From: a virus
IMG/VR virus record: IMGVR_UViG_3300021373_000217
Coordinates: 1-34,453 of that record
DNA length: 34,453 nt
Strand: one strand, 5' to 3'
Made by a program: the position numbers and the translations under genes. Of this stretch, positions 8,759 through 17,073 are shown piece after piece. Positions within the stretch are counted from its first letter, which is position 1. Each line of letters begins with the position of its first letter. Below the pieces are notes generated by a model. It had not been told where the DNA came from, ran no database searches, and saw nothing but the letters and a program-made list of their open reading frames with translations.

Positions 8759-10834
8759 TCAAACCTTCGTCGTATTAAGTTCTGGCATAATTGCCAAAAT
8801 AGTAAACGGAAGCGGCTGGTCCTGCACTAAGAAAATATAACCGTCCTTGTCCCAGTTGCGCGCAAATTCAACTTCTTTGTCGCCTGTAAACAATGCCGGT
8901 GCTTCATCCATGTCGTCCGCGCTGGACCGAAAAGGAATAATGTCCAGACGATCCGCGCTTGGGCCGTGCTTTAATCCAAGCGTATCAAAAAGCCGGTATG
9001 TAATTCGGGCAATGCGTTTCTTTTTACCCTGCGCTGTTCCATCTCTCGCTCCTGCTTCAATACGCATAGTTTGCAGCGTAGATGTATACGGCAATCCAAC
9101 ATGGACAACTTCATAAGAACCGTTCAACGTTATCGACCCGCTTGAAACCGTGCGGTCTGGATGGGCAGCGCCATTTGCCAACACTGAAACAGTTTGGCCT
9201 TCAAGATGATCCAAACCAAACACGGACGTTACGCCGCCGCCGTTATAAGTAAGCATGGAATCAAGATATGTGGCGTTTGTCGTGTTCACTGTAACTTCAG
9301 GCATACCCGGCGTTAGAAACTCAATATATCGAACTGATTGACCGTTGATTGTGCGCTGTATAACCGCCCACAGATCATCACGGCTTCCGGTTGTGTTGGG
9401 AATAACTGCAACGCTTTCAACCTTGGCATCAGCGCCGCCAATAATGTGTCTATGCCAGCCAACAACATCTTGTGCGCGTTCATATGTCATGCCCACAAGA
9501 ACACCGTCAGCCCGAACCAGCCACACAATGCTATCCGGCTCTTGCTGGTACGCCATATCAACAACGCCGCCTTCCGTAATGTGTTCCGAAAGAATGGCGA
9601 GGTCGGGCGCGGTATAAGCGTCACTTTCAAACTGGTAAACGTATTCCCGGACCTTACGGTTGGCCCGTTGCAGGAATAGAACGGAGTTACCAACCTGCGG
9701 AGGCGTTACTGCGGCGCTGCCAAACGTAGTTTGACGAACAACGCGGGTATTTGTGGGCGATAGCGGGCTGTTCTGATCGCCTTGCGATACAATAAATTCG
9801 CCGCCAGCAGTGCCTACGGACAACACCTTACCGGCCCTCATCCAGCGGATTGTATTTACCTGATCGGTCGCAATGGTATAGACAAACCCGCTATCGTCCA
9901 GAACGTTCCCATCATTGTCTGTGGGAGCGTGGTTGTAATAATCAGCAGACACAGAGAAAAACATAGATTGCGGTCGGCTTGTTGTAGCTGCCCAAACTAG
10001 GCGCTGCTCAAAAAACGTAACGACAGATGGATATCCGGTTGTTTCAGAAAACGCGCCTAGCCGCCACCCGGTTACCGCCGTGGTTGCGGAGGCGTTTGGC
10101 CCAATAAAATCAGCCGTGACGTGCGTTGTATCCGCTCGCGCAGTAATTTCTAGGTACGTCCAATCGTTATTGGTATCTTCAAAACGAATTAAGCGGCCTA
10201 CATCCGTAGAAAGAAAACCAGCACCATCGTTGATTCCGGTCACTGCTGAAGCGGTCACTGTTACCCCGGTGCCTGAAGTGGCCGAAAGGCCCAACGTCGT
10301 CTCTGTGGCGTTCACAGGATCATATGGGCCATCTAAAAACTGGATAATATCTAAACTCCAGTTTGTATCGGCCAACCTAGATAATGTTCGTGGTTCATGG
10401 TTCTGGTGCGCTATATACAGAACGTCAGCAGACTGAGTAATGACTAACTCAAACAATTCATCTTCAAGATATGGAGTTGATACTTCGTATGCGCTGCCTT
10501 TAGAAAAAGGCGTGTCAAACACTTCAGAAAACGGACCAGACGATATCTGACCGTAATTTCTATAAAACCGAACGTATTGATCGCCAAACTCAATTATGTA
10601 TGCCTGAGTGGCGCTGAACTCAAATGGCAGTATTCGAGTTTTTTTGCTGCTATCTTTCACTTCGGCAGAAAAATAAAACCCGCCCCGGCGAGATGCTGGA
10701 CCGTGCTTCTGCACAATCATATTTTCAAGCGTTTGACAGCCGTTGGGATATTTCTGAAGGTCAACGCGGCCTTCAAGGCGCGGCGAAAGTTCGCCCGCCG
10801 TAAAATTAGTAAATATCGGCGCTGAACGCGGCAT
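8759..10834 (-). CDS. Tail tubular protein B, T7 gp12-like nozzle (691 aa)
   Basis: The N-terminus, with FTAGELSPRLEGRVDLQKY followed by CQTLENMIVQKHGPASRRGG, is the diagnostic start of podovirus gp12-type nozzle proteins. It is followed by LPFEFSATQAYIIEFGDQYVRFYRN, also typical. Later motifs such as GYPSVVTFFEQRLVWAAT and FLQRANRKVREYVYQF are conserved in the family. The protein forms the tail nozzle below the gp11-type ring. Length is near that of T7 gp12 (about 790 aa), slightly shorter. Its start lies immediately after the gp11-like stop, consistent with joint translation. Confidence 0.95.
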   Translation of the reverse strand: MPRSAPIFTNFTAGELSPRLEGRVDLQKYPNGCQTLENMIVQKHGPASRRGGFYFSAEVKDSSKKTRILPFEFSATQAYIIEFGDQYVRFYRNYGQISSGPFSEVFDTPFSKGSAYEVSTPYLEDELFELVITQSADVLYIAHQNHEPRTLSRLADTNWSLDIIQFLDGPYDPVNATETTLGLSATSGTGVTVTASAVTGINDGAGFLSTDVGRLIRFEDTNNDWTYLEITARADTTHVTADFIGPNASATTAVTGWRLGAFSETTGYPSVVTFFEQRLVWAATTSRPQSMFFSVSADYYNHAPTDNDGNVLDDSGFVYTIATDQVNTIRWMRAGKVLSVGTAGGEFIVSQGDQNSPLSPTNTRVVRQTTFGSAAVTPPQVGNSVLFLQRANRKVREYVYQFESDAYTAPDLAILSEHITEGGVVDMAYQQEPDSIVWLVRADGVLVGMTYERAQDVVGWHRHIIGGADAKVESVAVIPNTTGSRDDLWAVIQRTINGQSVRYIEFLTPGMPEVTVNTTNATYLDSMLTYNGGGVTSVFGLDHLEGQTVSVLANGAAHPDRTVSSGSITLNGSYEVVHVGLPYTSTLQTMRIEAGARDGTAQGKKKRIARITYRLFDTLGLKHGPSADRLDIIPFRSSADDMDEAPALFTGDKEVEFARNWDKDGYIFLVQDQPLPFTILAIMPELNTTKV

Positions 10835-11437
10835 TTAATATGTGCCGTTTACGCTCACGGTTTGCCCGCCAGCGTAATTAAGACGACTGTCCAACCAAGT
10901 GTCAGCAATAATTTCCCTGTATCCGCTTTCCTGTGCGTCCATTGATCGAGCATCAGCAAGTTTTCGCTGATACATCTCCATCATGTTTGAATAAAGCGTA
11001 TTGCTTTCAGCCAACGTAACAGCCAACTCAGCAGCAATCCGGGCAGACAAAGCCTCAACAAACATAGAATCAAAAAGATTTACATCTTCAACGCGGGCCA
11101 GATATAAAATTTTGGCAGTGCCTTCGTTAGTCAGCAGTTTCCCGCCTTCGATCTGGTAAAACATATCCATATTTTCCATCTGCAACACCCGAAGGCAGTC
11201 AGAAGGAAGATTGTACTGGTAAGCAAATTCAAAAGCTGGCGCTGTACTGTTTTGCGCCAGTTCAACACGATTGACGGCAAAATTCCAAACATGGTCGCGA
11301 AGACAAGAGTCACGGACCTGTTCATAAATAAGATTAGCGGCACGAGCCGCTTCACTGTCTTCGGTCAATGTTAGAATGGCGTTTGCACCAATCTTGACCA
11401 AGGCATTGTTTACAATCTGAACAACAGAAGTCGCCAT
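10835..11437 (-). CDS. Tail tubular protein A, T7 gp11-like (200 aa)
   Basis: The N-terminal signature VVQIVNNALVKIGANAILTLTEDSEAARAANLIYEQVRDSCLRDHVWNFA is characteristic of gp11-type gatekeeper proteins; only the overall pattern and spacing are considered here. A YNLPSDCLRVL motif follows, also family-typical. It forms the ring that joins the portal to the tail nozzle. Length matches T7 gp11 (196 aa). A good ribosome site, AAGGTGA, precedes the ATG by four bases. It is the first gene after a stable hairpin that separates it from the capsid genes, as in T7 where a terminator follows gene 10. Confidence 0.95.
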   Translation of the reverse strand: MATSVVQIVNNALVKIGANAILTLTEDSEAARAANLIYEQVRDSCLRDHVWNFAVNRVELAQNSTAPAFEFAYQYNLPSDCLRVLQMENMDMFYQIEGGKLLTNEGTAKILYLARVEDVNLFDSMFVEALSARIAAELAVTLAESNTLYSNMMEMYQRKLADARSMDAQESGYREIIADTWLDSRLNYAGGQTVSVNGTY

Positions 11438-11458
11438 GCTGTCACCTTAGTAAAGTAT

Positions 11459-11478
11459 GGGGAGGCCGAAGCCTCCCC
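11459..11478 (-). terminator. UUCG hairpin between capsid and tail genes (partial terminator or attenuator)
   Basis: The minus-strand RNA would form a perfect 8-bp GC-rich stem, GGGGAGGC with GCCTCCCC, closed by a TTCG tetraloop. It is not followed by a T-run (ATACTTTAC), so full termination is doubtful. T7 has its terminator at the same place, between gene 10 and gene 11, to keep capsid expression above tail expression. A stop, pause or RNA-stabilising role is inferred. Confidence 0.6.
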
Positions 11479-11485
11479 AGCCTTA

Positions 11486-11905
11486 TTACGTTGCGGAGAA
11501 GTACATATCCACAACAAGATTGCCTGAAGCTGGCAGGTTTGCAGCCGAAATCGTAATAAAGATTTCTTCGTTTGCAGTCACCGTAGCAGTTCCAGCGTTT
11601 ACACCGAAGATTGCCGGAGCATTGGTAGCGGTCTGAACGGCGGCTGCTTTGTATTTAGCAACTGAGCCAGATACGCCAATGGCAATCTGCGCTGAACCCA
11701 GCGACGTGTCGGTGTTGACGACGCCGTACAGGAACGATTCACCTTCGGTTGCTTTCGCAATAACGATGGTGTCCGAAGTCGTCTGAGTGGCAAGCGTGAT
11801 AGTGGCCCGCTTTACGCGGACGTTACCATCGACAATGCCACCAGACGGGAGGCTAACCGGAACTGCGGCGAGTCCGGCCATTTCTGCGCTATAAAGTACA
11901 GTCAT
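11486..11905 (-). CDS. Putative capsid decoration / head-associated protein (139 aa)
   Basis: A small Ala/Thr/Val-rich, Cys-free and largely beta-type protein encoded 14 bp downstream of the major capsid gene. The pattern of short strands (VKRATITLAT, SDTIVIAKA, SFLYGVVNTD, EEIFITISAANLPASGNLVVDMYFSA) is what is seen in capsid decoration proteins or small structural sandwiches. A strong ribosome site, AGGAGGG, lies just upstream of the ATG, which points to high expression. I do not recognise a named family, so decoration function is inferred from location, composition and likely abundance. Confidence 0.6.
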   Translation of the reverse strand: MTVLYSAEMAGLAAVPVSLPSGGIVDGNVRVKRATITLATQTTSDTIVIAKATEGESFLYGVVNTDTSLGSAQIAIGVSGSVAKYKAAAVQTATNAPAIFGVNAGTATVTANEEIFITISAANLPASGNLVVDMYFSAT

Positions 11906-11919
11906 TTTCTATGCCCTCC

Positions 11920-12795
11920 TTATTCGGCGCAAAGGATTTCAAGAACACGGGCTTCTTCCATGCGAGTGCCGCCGATGCTCATTGAGCAAAAGACCTGCGT
12001 TGCATAGTTTTTGTCCGCACGTTCCGAAATCTTCGTTGTCATGTCAGCACCGACGCCAAGAAGCAAACCTTCATTCTGGAATGCAAAACAGCGGCGATCA
12101 CTAGAACCATCAACAGGAACCAGCTTGGTGCCGTCAATGCGCTTACCGTTCACGGATACAAATTCGAATCCCAGAAACGAATCGATCTCACCGCGAGCAA
12201 GTGCCTTGACAGTATTGAAATCTGAACTTTTGATTTCAGTCGTGTTCAAGAGATCGCTGATCTGCTCAGACGTACAAACAATGACGCGACCATTTTCAGG
12301 AACATCATCACCGTCCATTGTCTCTTTTGCCGACAGCAGCTTGGCAAGCGTAAGTCCGGTACCACCAGCAGCAATAGCCGTCTGACCTGCAACGGTAGTT
12401 CCGCCAGAAACGCCGGTAAAGGCATTTCCAAGGGCCGCATCAATCAGAACTTCGTCCATCGCACGACCCATGCTCATGGCCGCTGCGCGGGCATAATCAG
12501 AAGTCGGATCGATCAACATTCTGACTTTGTCCTCGTTGTCAATGAGGTCAGCCCAATCAAAATCTTCAAGGCTAACGCGACGACGTGCGTGAGGGGTGTC
12601 AACTCTGGGGGTGTCACTGTGGCGGCTCGTCCGACGCTGTGCGGACGTGGCACCAATCTGCTCGAAAAAGGCATTTTTGCCGGTAACGGCTTCTTCGCGA
12701 ACTGAACCGCGCAACTTAGACCCGTCCTGCTGGACAAGGTGCTGGACGTTGGCGCTGTACTGTTCGACGAAAGCCGTTGTCACTTGGATAGACAT
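11920..12795 (-). CDS. Major capsid protein (291 aa)
   Basis: The gene follows scaffold and portal in T7-type order, has its own candidate promoter, and has a strong TAGGAGAAA ribosome site. The sequence opens MSIQVTTAFVEQYSANVQHLVQQDGSKLRGSV and continues with an Arg-rich patch (THARRRVSLEDFDWADLIDNEDKVRMLIDPTS as a pattern) and a helix AMDEVLIDAALGNAF. These are familiar features of a family of small podovirus/siphovirus capsid proteins assigned the HK97 fold. Length (291 aa) is on the short side compared with T7 gp10 (345 aa). The HK97 fold is inferred from family resemblance and not directly visible. Confidence 0.88.
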   Translation of the reverse strand: MSIQVTTAFVEQYSANVQHLVQQDGSKLRGSVREEAVTGKNAFFEQIGATSAQRRTSRHSDTPRVDTPHARRRVSLEDFDWADLIDNEDKVRMLIDPTSDYARAAAMSMGRAMDEVLIDAALGNAFTGVSGGTTVAGQTAIAAGGTGLTLAKLLSAKETMDGDDVPENGRVIVCTSEQISDLLNTTEIKSSDFNTVKALARGEIDSFLGFEFVSVNGKRIDGTKLVPVDGSSDRRCFAFQNEGLLLGVGADMTTKISERADKNYATQVFCSMSIGGTRMEEARVLEILCAE

Positions 12796-12916
12796 ACGGA
12801 TTTCTCCTAAAGGGTTAAAACAGTAGTTTTCAGGGTTATCGTCTGGGACGGCCCAAGCTGCCTTCGTGCTTGTGCGGGTTCCGCAAGGAATTGTCCACCT
12901 ATAGAAAGGCGACTTG

Positions 12917-12944
12917 ATTGTATCTTATTTTTATGAATATGCAA
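12917..12944 (-). promoter_or_regulatory. Candidate sigma70-type promoter for capsid gene
   Basis: In the 183-bp gap upstream of the capsid gene, the minus strand reads TTGCAT (complement of 12939-12944), a 16-base spacer, then TACAAT (complement of 12917-12922). The -10 matches five of six consensus bases, the -35 three. It would give a leader of roughly 115 bases before the capsid ATG. This gap is the only sizeable one in the virion operon, and there is no phage RNA polymerase, so a host-type promoter here is reasonable. Confidence 0.5.
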
Positions 12945-12948
12945 ATAG

Positions 12949-12974
12949 CAAAAAAACAGCAGCAAATTGCCACC
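12949..12974 (-). terminator. Weak intrinsic terminator upstream of the capsid promoter
   Basis: On the minus strand a seven-pair stem (GGTGGCA with TGCTGCT, three of the pairs G-T) with an ATT loop is followed, after one G, by seven T residues. It begins a few bases after the stop of the 84-aa gene and just before the capsid promoter. The stem is weak, so efficiency may be low; the T-run is the better evidence. Confidence 0.35.
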
Positions 12975-12978
12975 GTTT

Positions 12979-13233
12979 TTATGCTTTAGATTTAGCGCCT
13001 GAACATTTCCATCTTTTGCGTGACAAGCGCAAAGGCGAATTTGGATTCTTTGCTGCCGCAGGGTGCTTTTTCATTTGACCAGCAGAACGAGCGCAGTAAG
13101 CGTCACCCTTTTTTGTTCCGGGTTTTACCCTAGCGCCTCCGCCTTTTGCTTTTCCGGCCTGACCATAACTGACACGCTTTCCACCAGCGGTCACTTTGAC
13201 TTTTGCTTTGCCTTTGGCAGGTTTAGCGGCCAT
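12979..13233 (-). CDS. Small basic head-module protein with conserved CARSAGQMKK motif (84 aa)
   Basis: Very Lys/Arg/Gly rich. The first half resembles a histone-tail-like low-complexity segment (AAKPAKGKAKVKV). The second half contains a recurrent phage motif, YCARSAGQMKKHPAAAKNP then a short Arg-rich run and WKC. Proteins with this motif are encoded near head genes of many phages but have no assigned function that I know. DNA binding inside the head is a reasonable guess from charge. It starts 2 bp after the stop of the 53-aa gene. Confidence 0.75.
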   Translation of the reverse strand: MAAKPAKGKAKVKVTAGGKRVSYGQAGKAKGGGARVKPGTKKGDAYCARSAGQMKKHPAAAKNPNSPLRLSRKRWKCSGAKSKA

Positions 13234-13235
13234 CG

Positions 13236-13397
13236 TTAAGACTTTCTTTTGGCAGGTTTTTTGGCTGTCTTTGCAGCCTGTTTAAACGCCTTTGCAGTCG
13301 GCGCACCTTTTGCACCGGGTTTACGCATTTTTTCTTTGCTACCAGAGGCAATGCGTTTTCTTTTAGCTTGGATGTTTGCGTACAGTCCCTTTGGCAT
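13236..13397 (-). CDS. Small basic phage protein, MPKGLYANIQAKRKRI family (53 aa)
   Basis: The opening MPKGLYANIQAKRKRI with a following KMRKPGAKGAPT is a widespread short phage protein usually found in head modules. About a third of the residues are Lys or Arg. I use the ATG at 13395-13397 because it gives exactly the family's usual N-terminus and has GAGG ten bases upstream; a longer in-frame opening reaching 13457 lies inside the preceding gene. It overlaps that gene by 35 bp. Function unknown; nucleic-acid or scaffold contact is possible. Confidence 0.8.
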   Translation of the reverse strand: MPKGLYANIQAKRKRIASGSKEKMRKPGAKGAPTAKAFKQAAKTAKKPAKRKS

Positions 13398-13557
13398 CAA
13401 TATTTTCCTCTTTCTTAATAGGTCTTCCACGTTTGGGCTTGGAAACAACCCAATCAAAATATCTTTCTGCTGTTTTAATTGTCTGATCTGCGGAACCAGA
13501 AACAGCTAAATTCAAACATTCTAGTCTGATTTGTTCTCTGTCACAAGTCACGATCAT
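13363..13557 (-). CDS. Small helical protein with AT-hook-like tail (64 aa)
   Basis: Residues 1-38 (with REQIRLECLNLAVS and then a TIKTAERYFDWV segment) match a very common short phage protein of unknown function. Residues 40-50 read KPKRGRPIKKE, which contains the RGRP core of an AT-hook, a minor-groove DNA-binding motif. The start overlaps the scaffold stop as ATGA, indicating coupled translation, and the end overlaps the 53-aa gene by 35 bp. The AT-hook reading is from the core motif plus flanking basic residues only. Confidence 0.7.
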   Translation of the reverse strand: MIVTCDREQIRLECLNLAVSGSADQTIKTAERYFDWVVSKPKRGRPIKKEENIDAKGTVRKHPS

Positions 13558-14393
13558 TCACCGTAGGCTTGGTTAAACAATGCCTGAACCTTCTTGACCA
13601 TAGAATTATGCTCTGGGTGCCGCTTATCTGTATAAGCCGGGTGAGACATAATCGTTGCCGCTTCAGCCCTAGCTTCTTCTGGCGTCAACGCCATCTGCGT
13701 TCCGCTGGACGGTCCAGCCAAATCCTTGTCAGCCATTGTTGTCTTAGCAATATTAGCAAATGCCCTGAGAACATCAGGGTCATTGCCCATGCCACTGGCT
13801 TCCATTTTCGCTGCCAGTTCGTCGCCGCCGTATTCAGCAAATGCTTTGCGGGCAAAATCTAAATTCTGATCATATGCACGGCCCCACTCCTGACGCAAAG
13901 CAGTTTCGCCCTGTTCCATAGACTGATCAATGATACCTTTATAGGCTTCATGTTGATTACTCATGTTGCCAGCTTGCCATGCTACAAGGCTTTTAACTTG
14001 CTCTGCATTAAGGCCCAGCTTGTGCGCTTCCTGCTTAAACGACGAAAGCGTTTCATCGTTAAACTGACCAGCGATTTCTTCTGGCAAGTCTTCCGGCAGT
14101 TCAATTTCGTATTTTTCAGGGCTTTCAGGGCGACCAAGGAACTCGTAGACGTCATCCCAATCGCTATCCGTAACTGGCTTTGCAATCTTATCTCGCCCAA
14201 GGTGCGATTGCAGATTAACGTATGATGCCGCTAGGCTATCCACATCTTTGAATTTAGAAAAACTTGGGTTTTCCCGAAGGTCCTCTGACAACGACGAACG
14301 CCAATCGTCGTTGCTTGTTTCTGTCTGAGGGGCCGTTTCACTAACTGCTTCTGCATTATCCACCATATCGGCAGGTGCGGTATCGTTAGGCAT
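13554..14393 (-). CDS. Capsid scaffold / assembly protein (279 aa)
   Basis: Acidic, helical and located between portal and capsid genes, the usual place for a scaffold. Motifs typical of podovirus scaffolds are visible: WRSSLSEDLRENPSFSKFKDVDSLAASYVNLQSHLG near residues 30-65, then DWDDVYEFLGRPESPEKYEI. The C-terminal part (MALTPEEARAEAATIMSHPAYTDKRHPEH) is also family-typical. The ATG at 14391-14393 is preferred over an upstream in-frame TTG, since AGGAG lies eleven bases before it. The start overlaps the preceding gene. Confidence 0.88.
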   Translation of the reverse strand: MPNDTAPADMVDNAEAVSETAPQTETSNDDWRSSLSEDLRENPSFSKFKDVDSLAASYVNLQSHLGRDKIAKPVTDSDWDDVYEFLGRPESPEKYEIELPEDLPEEIAGQFNDETLSSFKQEAHKLGLNAEQVKSLVAWQAGNMSNQHEAYKGIIDQSMEQGETALRQEWGRAYDQNLDFARKAFAEYGGDELAAKMEASGMGNDPDVLRAFANIAKTTMADKDLAGPSSGTQMALTPEEARAEAATIMSHPAYTDKRHPEHNSMVKKVQALFNQAYGE

Positions 14394-14628
14394 TGGCTTC
14401 AATCTCCTGTGAAAGTTCTAAAAATCGTTCCGGTGTTTCGTCTAACATCGTGAGAACCATCAACGCAACATTTCTCATGCCCTCGTTAAAGGCAGCATTT
14501 TCCAACGCTTCGCCCGGAACAAACGAAGGCCGCAGAACACCGCACTCACGACAAATGTGGGAAAGAACTCGCTTGCCTTCTTCTGATCCGAAGACAAACC
14601 GAAAATCGTCTTTGCTAACTTTGGACAA
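14386..14628 (-). CDS. Bbp19-like phage protein (80 aa)
   Basis: The motif DDFRFVFGSEEGKRVLSHICRECGV identifies the Bbp19-like family, small proteins found next to portal genes. The function is not established. The only usable start is a TTG at 14626-14628, since an in-frame TAA lies two codons upstream and no ATG occurs near the conserved N-terminus. The reading frame overlaps the last 14 bases of the portal gene, so it probably depends on ribosomes that have just finished the portal. An AGGAGAGG element lies rather far upstream of the TTG. Confidence 0.8.
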   Translation of the reverse strand: MSKVSKDDFRFVFGSEEGKRVLSHICRECGVLRPSFVPGEALENAAFNEGMRNVALMVLTMLDETPERFLELSQEIEANA

Positions 14629-16258
14629 GGTTTAACCCAGCCTCTCCTGCTGTTTTGGCAACATCAGCGCCTTTTTGCATCATGTCCATAACTTCAGCGC
14701 CCTGCATCATCTGCTGCTGCGCCGCTTGCGCTTGCTGCTGTGCTTGCATCTCTGCCATTAAATCATCGTCAGACTTTAGCAGCATTGGCGGAACGCCGTT
14801 AAGTTCCGCAATGTGGCGAACAGTGTCTGCGCCCTTAATAATCTGGGCAGCTTGCGGGTCCATACCAGCAATCGGACCAACAAATTCTAGCGTCCGCATA
14901 ATGCCTTGCGTCTCAGTCTGGCGCTGCGCTCTCGCAAGAGGCGACACATATTCAATCTTTAGTTCTAGTTCAGATATGGACTCAGGTGGCTCCGGTAAAC
15001 GACCAGCGCGAACCAAAACGCCATAGATGCGTTCTATCATAGGCCCAAGAAATTCTGACTGGAGCCGACCCAGAGTTGGCCCGAGTAGCCGCAACGTGCG
15101 CTCTGTGCGCTCAATAACCTCCGTCGCCGTCATGCGGGGTGCGCCTTGAAACTGCAACTGGTCAAGGAAGAACGTTGTGCGAATACGATCACGCAGATCG
15201 TTCATCATTTCGTAACTGAGGCCAATGTTTCCGCCTGTTTGAAGCGGCTCTATTCTAGCGCCGGTAGACGCACGATAATAATTCAGACCACCCGGAATAG
15301 TGCGAACCGGACCCAGTACGCCGTCGTCCGGCACCAGCAGCGGCGGATCAACAACTTTTTGCGCCGCTTTGATAGTGGTCTTCATAATTTCCTGAAGCAT
15401 CTTGATATCAGGCAGCGCAGTCATAGCCGGGGACCGGCCAAACACTTCACCGACAGTTTTCGACCAGCGGCCAACCATATAAGGCATTTCGTCAAAGCCG
15501 CCTTCAGCCAAAACGTGCTTTTCTTTCTCATCGATGTAGACCGACGCGACCGGCAGCATGGTTGCAGCCTTTTTGCCCTTATCAACATCGTCGCGTGGAT
15601 AAACGCAATGAAACAGTTCAACTTCTTTATCAAACTCTTTCTTTTCATACATTCTTTGGATGCGCGGAGACAAAGACTTTTCTCCCCACTTCTGCACAAT
15701 CTGGCGCACAGTCATTTTGAATGTGCGGAAAACGGTGTCAACAATTCCATCCGCGCTTTCAGCGATAAATATCTCATCGATATGGATTGACCTGAAGCTG
15801 ATGCCCTCGCGGGTTGTCGGCTCACCAACAAACATACAAGCCGTGCCAACAGAACAAAGCGACAAATAATATTCATGGATGTGGGACGGGAAGGCTACGT
15901 CTGGCGCGGAAAGTTCTGCAAGAATTACATTTGTGGTTTCTTCAAGCCACTGCTTCGCTTCAGCGTTATCTGCAAAATTGTCCATGCTGTCTTTGACGCG
16001 AAGGCTGAACCAGTTAGATGCCGGGTTGGTCAGCATTCCATGCAAACCAGCAGCAAGCATTTCGTTAGCGTGGATGCCTGTGCTGTCATAGACAAGCGTG
16101 GTTCGTTTGTCGCCTTTAGAACGATTCAGATTAAAATCAGATTCGTTAGGCAGAACAAAATTTGTCAAATCCTGCCAATGTGATTCCCACGTTCCGCGTT
16201 GCGCTTTTAGCTTGTTCTTACGTTTAACAAGATGGATGACTTGTTCTGAGCTAATCAT
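14615..16258 (-). CDS. Portal protein, T7-type head-tail connector (547 aa)
   Basis: This is the dodecameric portal through which DNA enters and leaves the head. Family hallmarks are clear: the N-terminal WESHWQDLTNFVLP, then STGIHANEMLAAGLHGMLTNPASNWF, a central FHCVYPR region, AAQKVVDPPLLVPDDG, and APRMTATEVIERTERTLRLLGPTLGRLQSEFLGPMIER. The C-terminal tail is Gln/Met/Ala rich. Length agrees with T7 gp8 (536 aa). AGGGG lies six bases ahead of the ATG. Confidence 0.96.
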   Translation of the reverse strand: MISSEQVIHLVKRKNKLKAQRGTWESHWQDLTNFVLPNESDFNLNRSKGDKRTTLVYDSTGIHANEMLAAGLHGMLTNPASNWFSLRVKDSMDNFADNAEAKQWLEETTNVILAELSAPDVAFPSHIHEYYLSLCSVGTACMFVGEPTTREGISFRSIHIDEIFIAESADGIVDTVFRTFKMTVRQIVQKWGEKSLSPRIQRMYEKKEFDKEVELFHCVYPRDDVDKGKKAATMLPVASVYIDEKEKHVLAEGGFDEMPYMVGRWSKTVGEVFGRSPAMTALPDIKMLQEIMKTTIKAAQKVVDPPLLVPDDGVLGPVRTIPGGLNYYRASTGARIEPLQTGGNIGLSYEMMNDLRDRIRTTFFLDQLQFQGAPRMTATEVIERTERTLRLLGPTLGRLQSEFLGPMIERIYGVLVRAGRLPEPPESISELELKIEYVSPLARAQRQTETQGIMRTLEFVGPIAGMDPQAAQIIKGADTVRHIAELNGVPPMLLKSDDDLMAEMQAQQQAQAAQQQMMQGAEVMDMMQKGADVAKTAGEAGLNLVQS

Positions 16259-16267
16259 GCCGACCCC

Positions 16268-16843
16268 TTAAACGGTTGGAAGTGCAAATGCTTGAAAATT
16301 AAAATCTTGGACCGTTACATTGGCGGTTGATGTTTCATTAGTAACATGAATTTCAATATAATCGTTTACACTCATCAGTGCGCTACCCTGCACCACAACC
16401 GCGCCTAGTTCGCCAGATGCGGTAACTTTGCGGCTTACAAGGCTGGCGTCCACCAATGAACCAGATGATGCGCTGTCGTCGTAATGCCAACCTTTAAGAG
16501 ACAAAACCTGATTGTTAGACGCCGCCGACAACGAACAAGACGCGCTGAACAGTACAATCCTATTCGGCGCACCAATGTAACGCAGCCGCCCGGTGTTAGT
16601 GCTGTTATTGTCAAACAACAACTCATTGCCCGAAAGCGCCGTCGTTCCAGCAATTTTATAATAAGTGCCAGCGCTAGCAATGGTTGTAGCCGTTGCGTTG
16701 CCCTGCATGGAACACTCGCCAAAGCTGGGACGCAACGAAACAATCAAATCCCGCATATCGTTTGCGGTGATTTCGTTGGCCGCTTGCCCGTCCTGAAAAA
16801 CAGCGGAGAGCAGCGTTGCCGTCGTGCGGACGGTGTCAACCAT
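16268..16843 (-). CDS. Putative virion structural protein (191 aa)
   Basis: The N-terminus (RTTATLLSAVFQDGQAANEITANDMRDLIVSL) is a pattern shared by several phage structural proteins, and the rest is beta-rich with a Ser/Thr/Val bias (TYYKIAGTTALSG, then RIVLFSASCSLSA, and NVTVQDFNFQAFALPTV at the end). The ending strand pattern is reminiscent of C1q/jelly-roll-type sandwiches in minor capsid or spike proteins. It starts within TAATG at the end of the previous gene and ends 10 bp before the portal. Probably a minor head or head-fibre component. Function not certain. Confidence 0.6.
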   Translation of the reverse strand: MVDTVRTTATLLSAVFQDGQAANEITANDMRDLIVSLRPSFGECSMQGNATATTIASAGTYYKIAGTTALSGNELLFDNNSTNTGRLRYIGAPNRIVLFSASCSLSAASNNQVLSLKGWHYDDSASSGSLVDASLVSRKVTASGELGAVVVQGSALMSVNDYIEIHVTNETSTANVTVQDFNFQAFALPTV

Positions 16844-17073
16844 TATTCACCAAGCAGCGTTTTCCTGCCGCCTGTCCCCGTATCACCGGCATCTGAGCCA
16901 GTTAGAATTGTGGATGAACGCCCCTGTGCGCCAGCAGCACGACGACGAGCCGTCTGTTCAGCGGCACGGACTTCTTCGGCTGATTTCTCAGGCGGTGGAG
17001 GCGGAGGCGGAGGCGGGGCCGGGGCCGGAGAGCCGCCAAAGCCGGGAACTGTGAATAGCTGTTTGAATTTCAT
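16843..17073 (-). CDS. Nested product from internal start: proline-rich protein with GRSSTILTG and KTLLG motifs (76 aa)
   Basis: The ATG at 17071-17073 lies in the same frame as the 196-aa gene. It is preceded by AAAGGAAG, with AAGGAAG ending six bases before the ATG, a near-ideal ribosome site. The 76-aa product matches a widespread short phage protein that normally stands alone: a short hydrophobic start, a proline run, an EVRAAEQTARRRAAG helix, GRSSTILTG and a terminal KTLLGE. Its function is unknown; it is usually found near portal and terminase genes. The internal start is supported by sequence only. Confidence 0.6.
   Translation of the reverse strand: MKFKQLFTVPGFGGSPAPAPPPPPPPPPEKSAEEVRAAEQTARRRAAGAQGRSSTILTGSDAGDTGTGGRKTLLGE

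Noticed and set aside
12796-12978. Small protein gene in the capsid leader
   Set aside because: No frame of useful length with a ribosome site was found; the gap is better explained by a promoter, leader and weak terminator.
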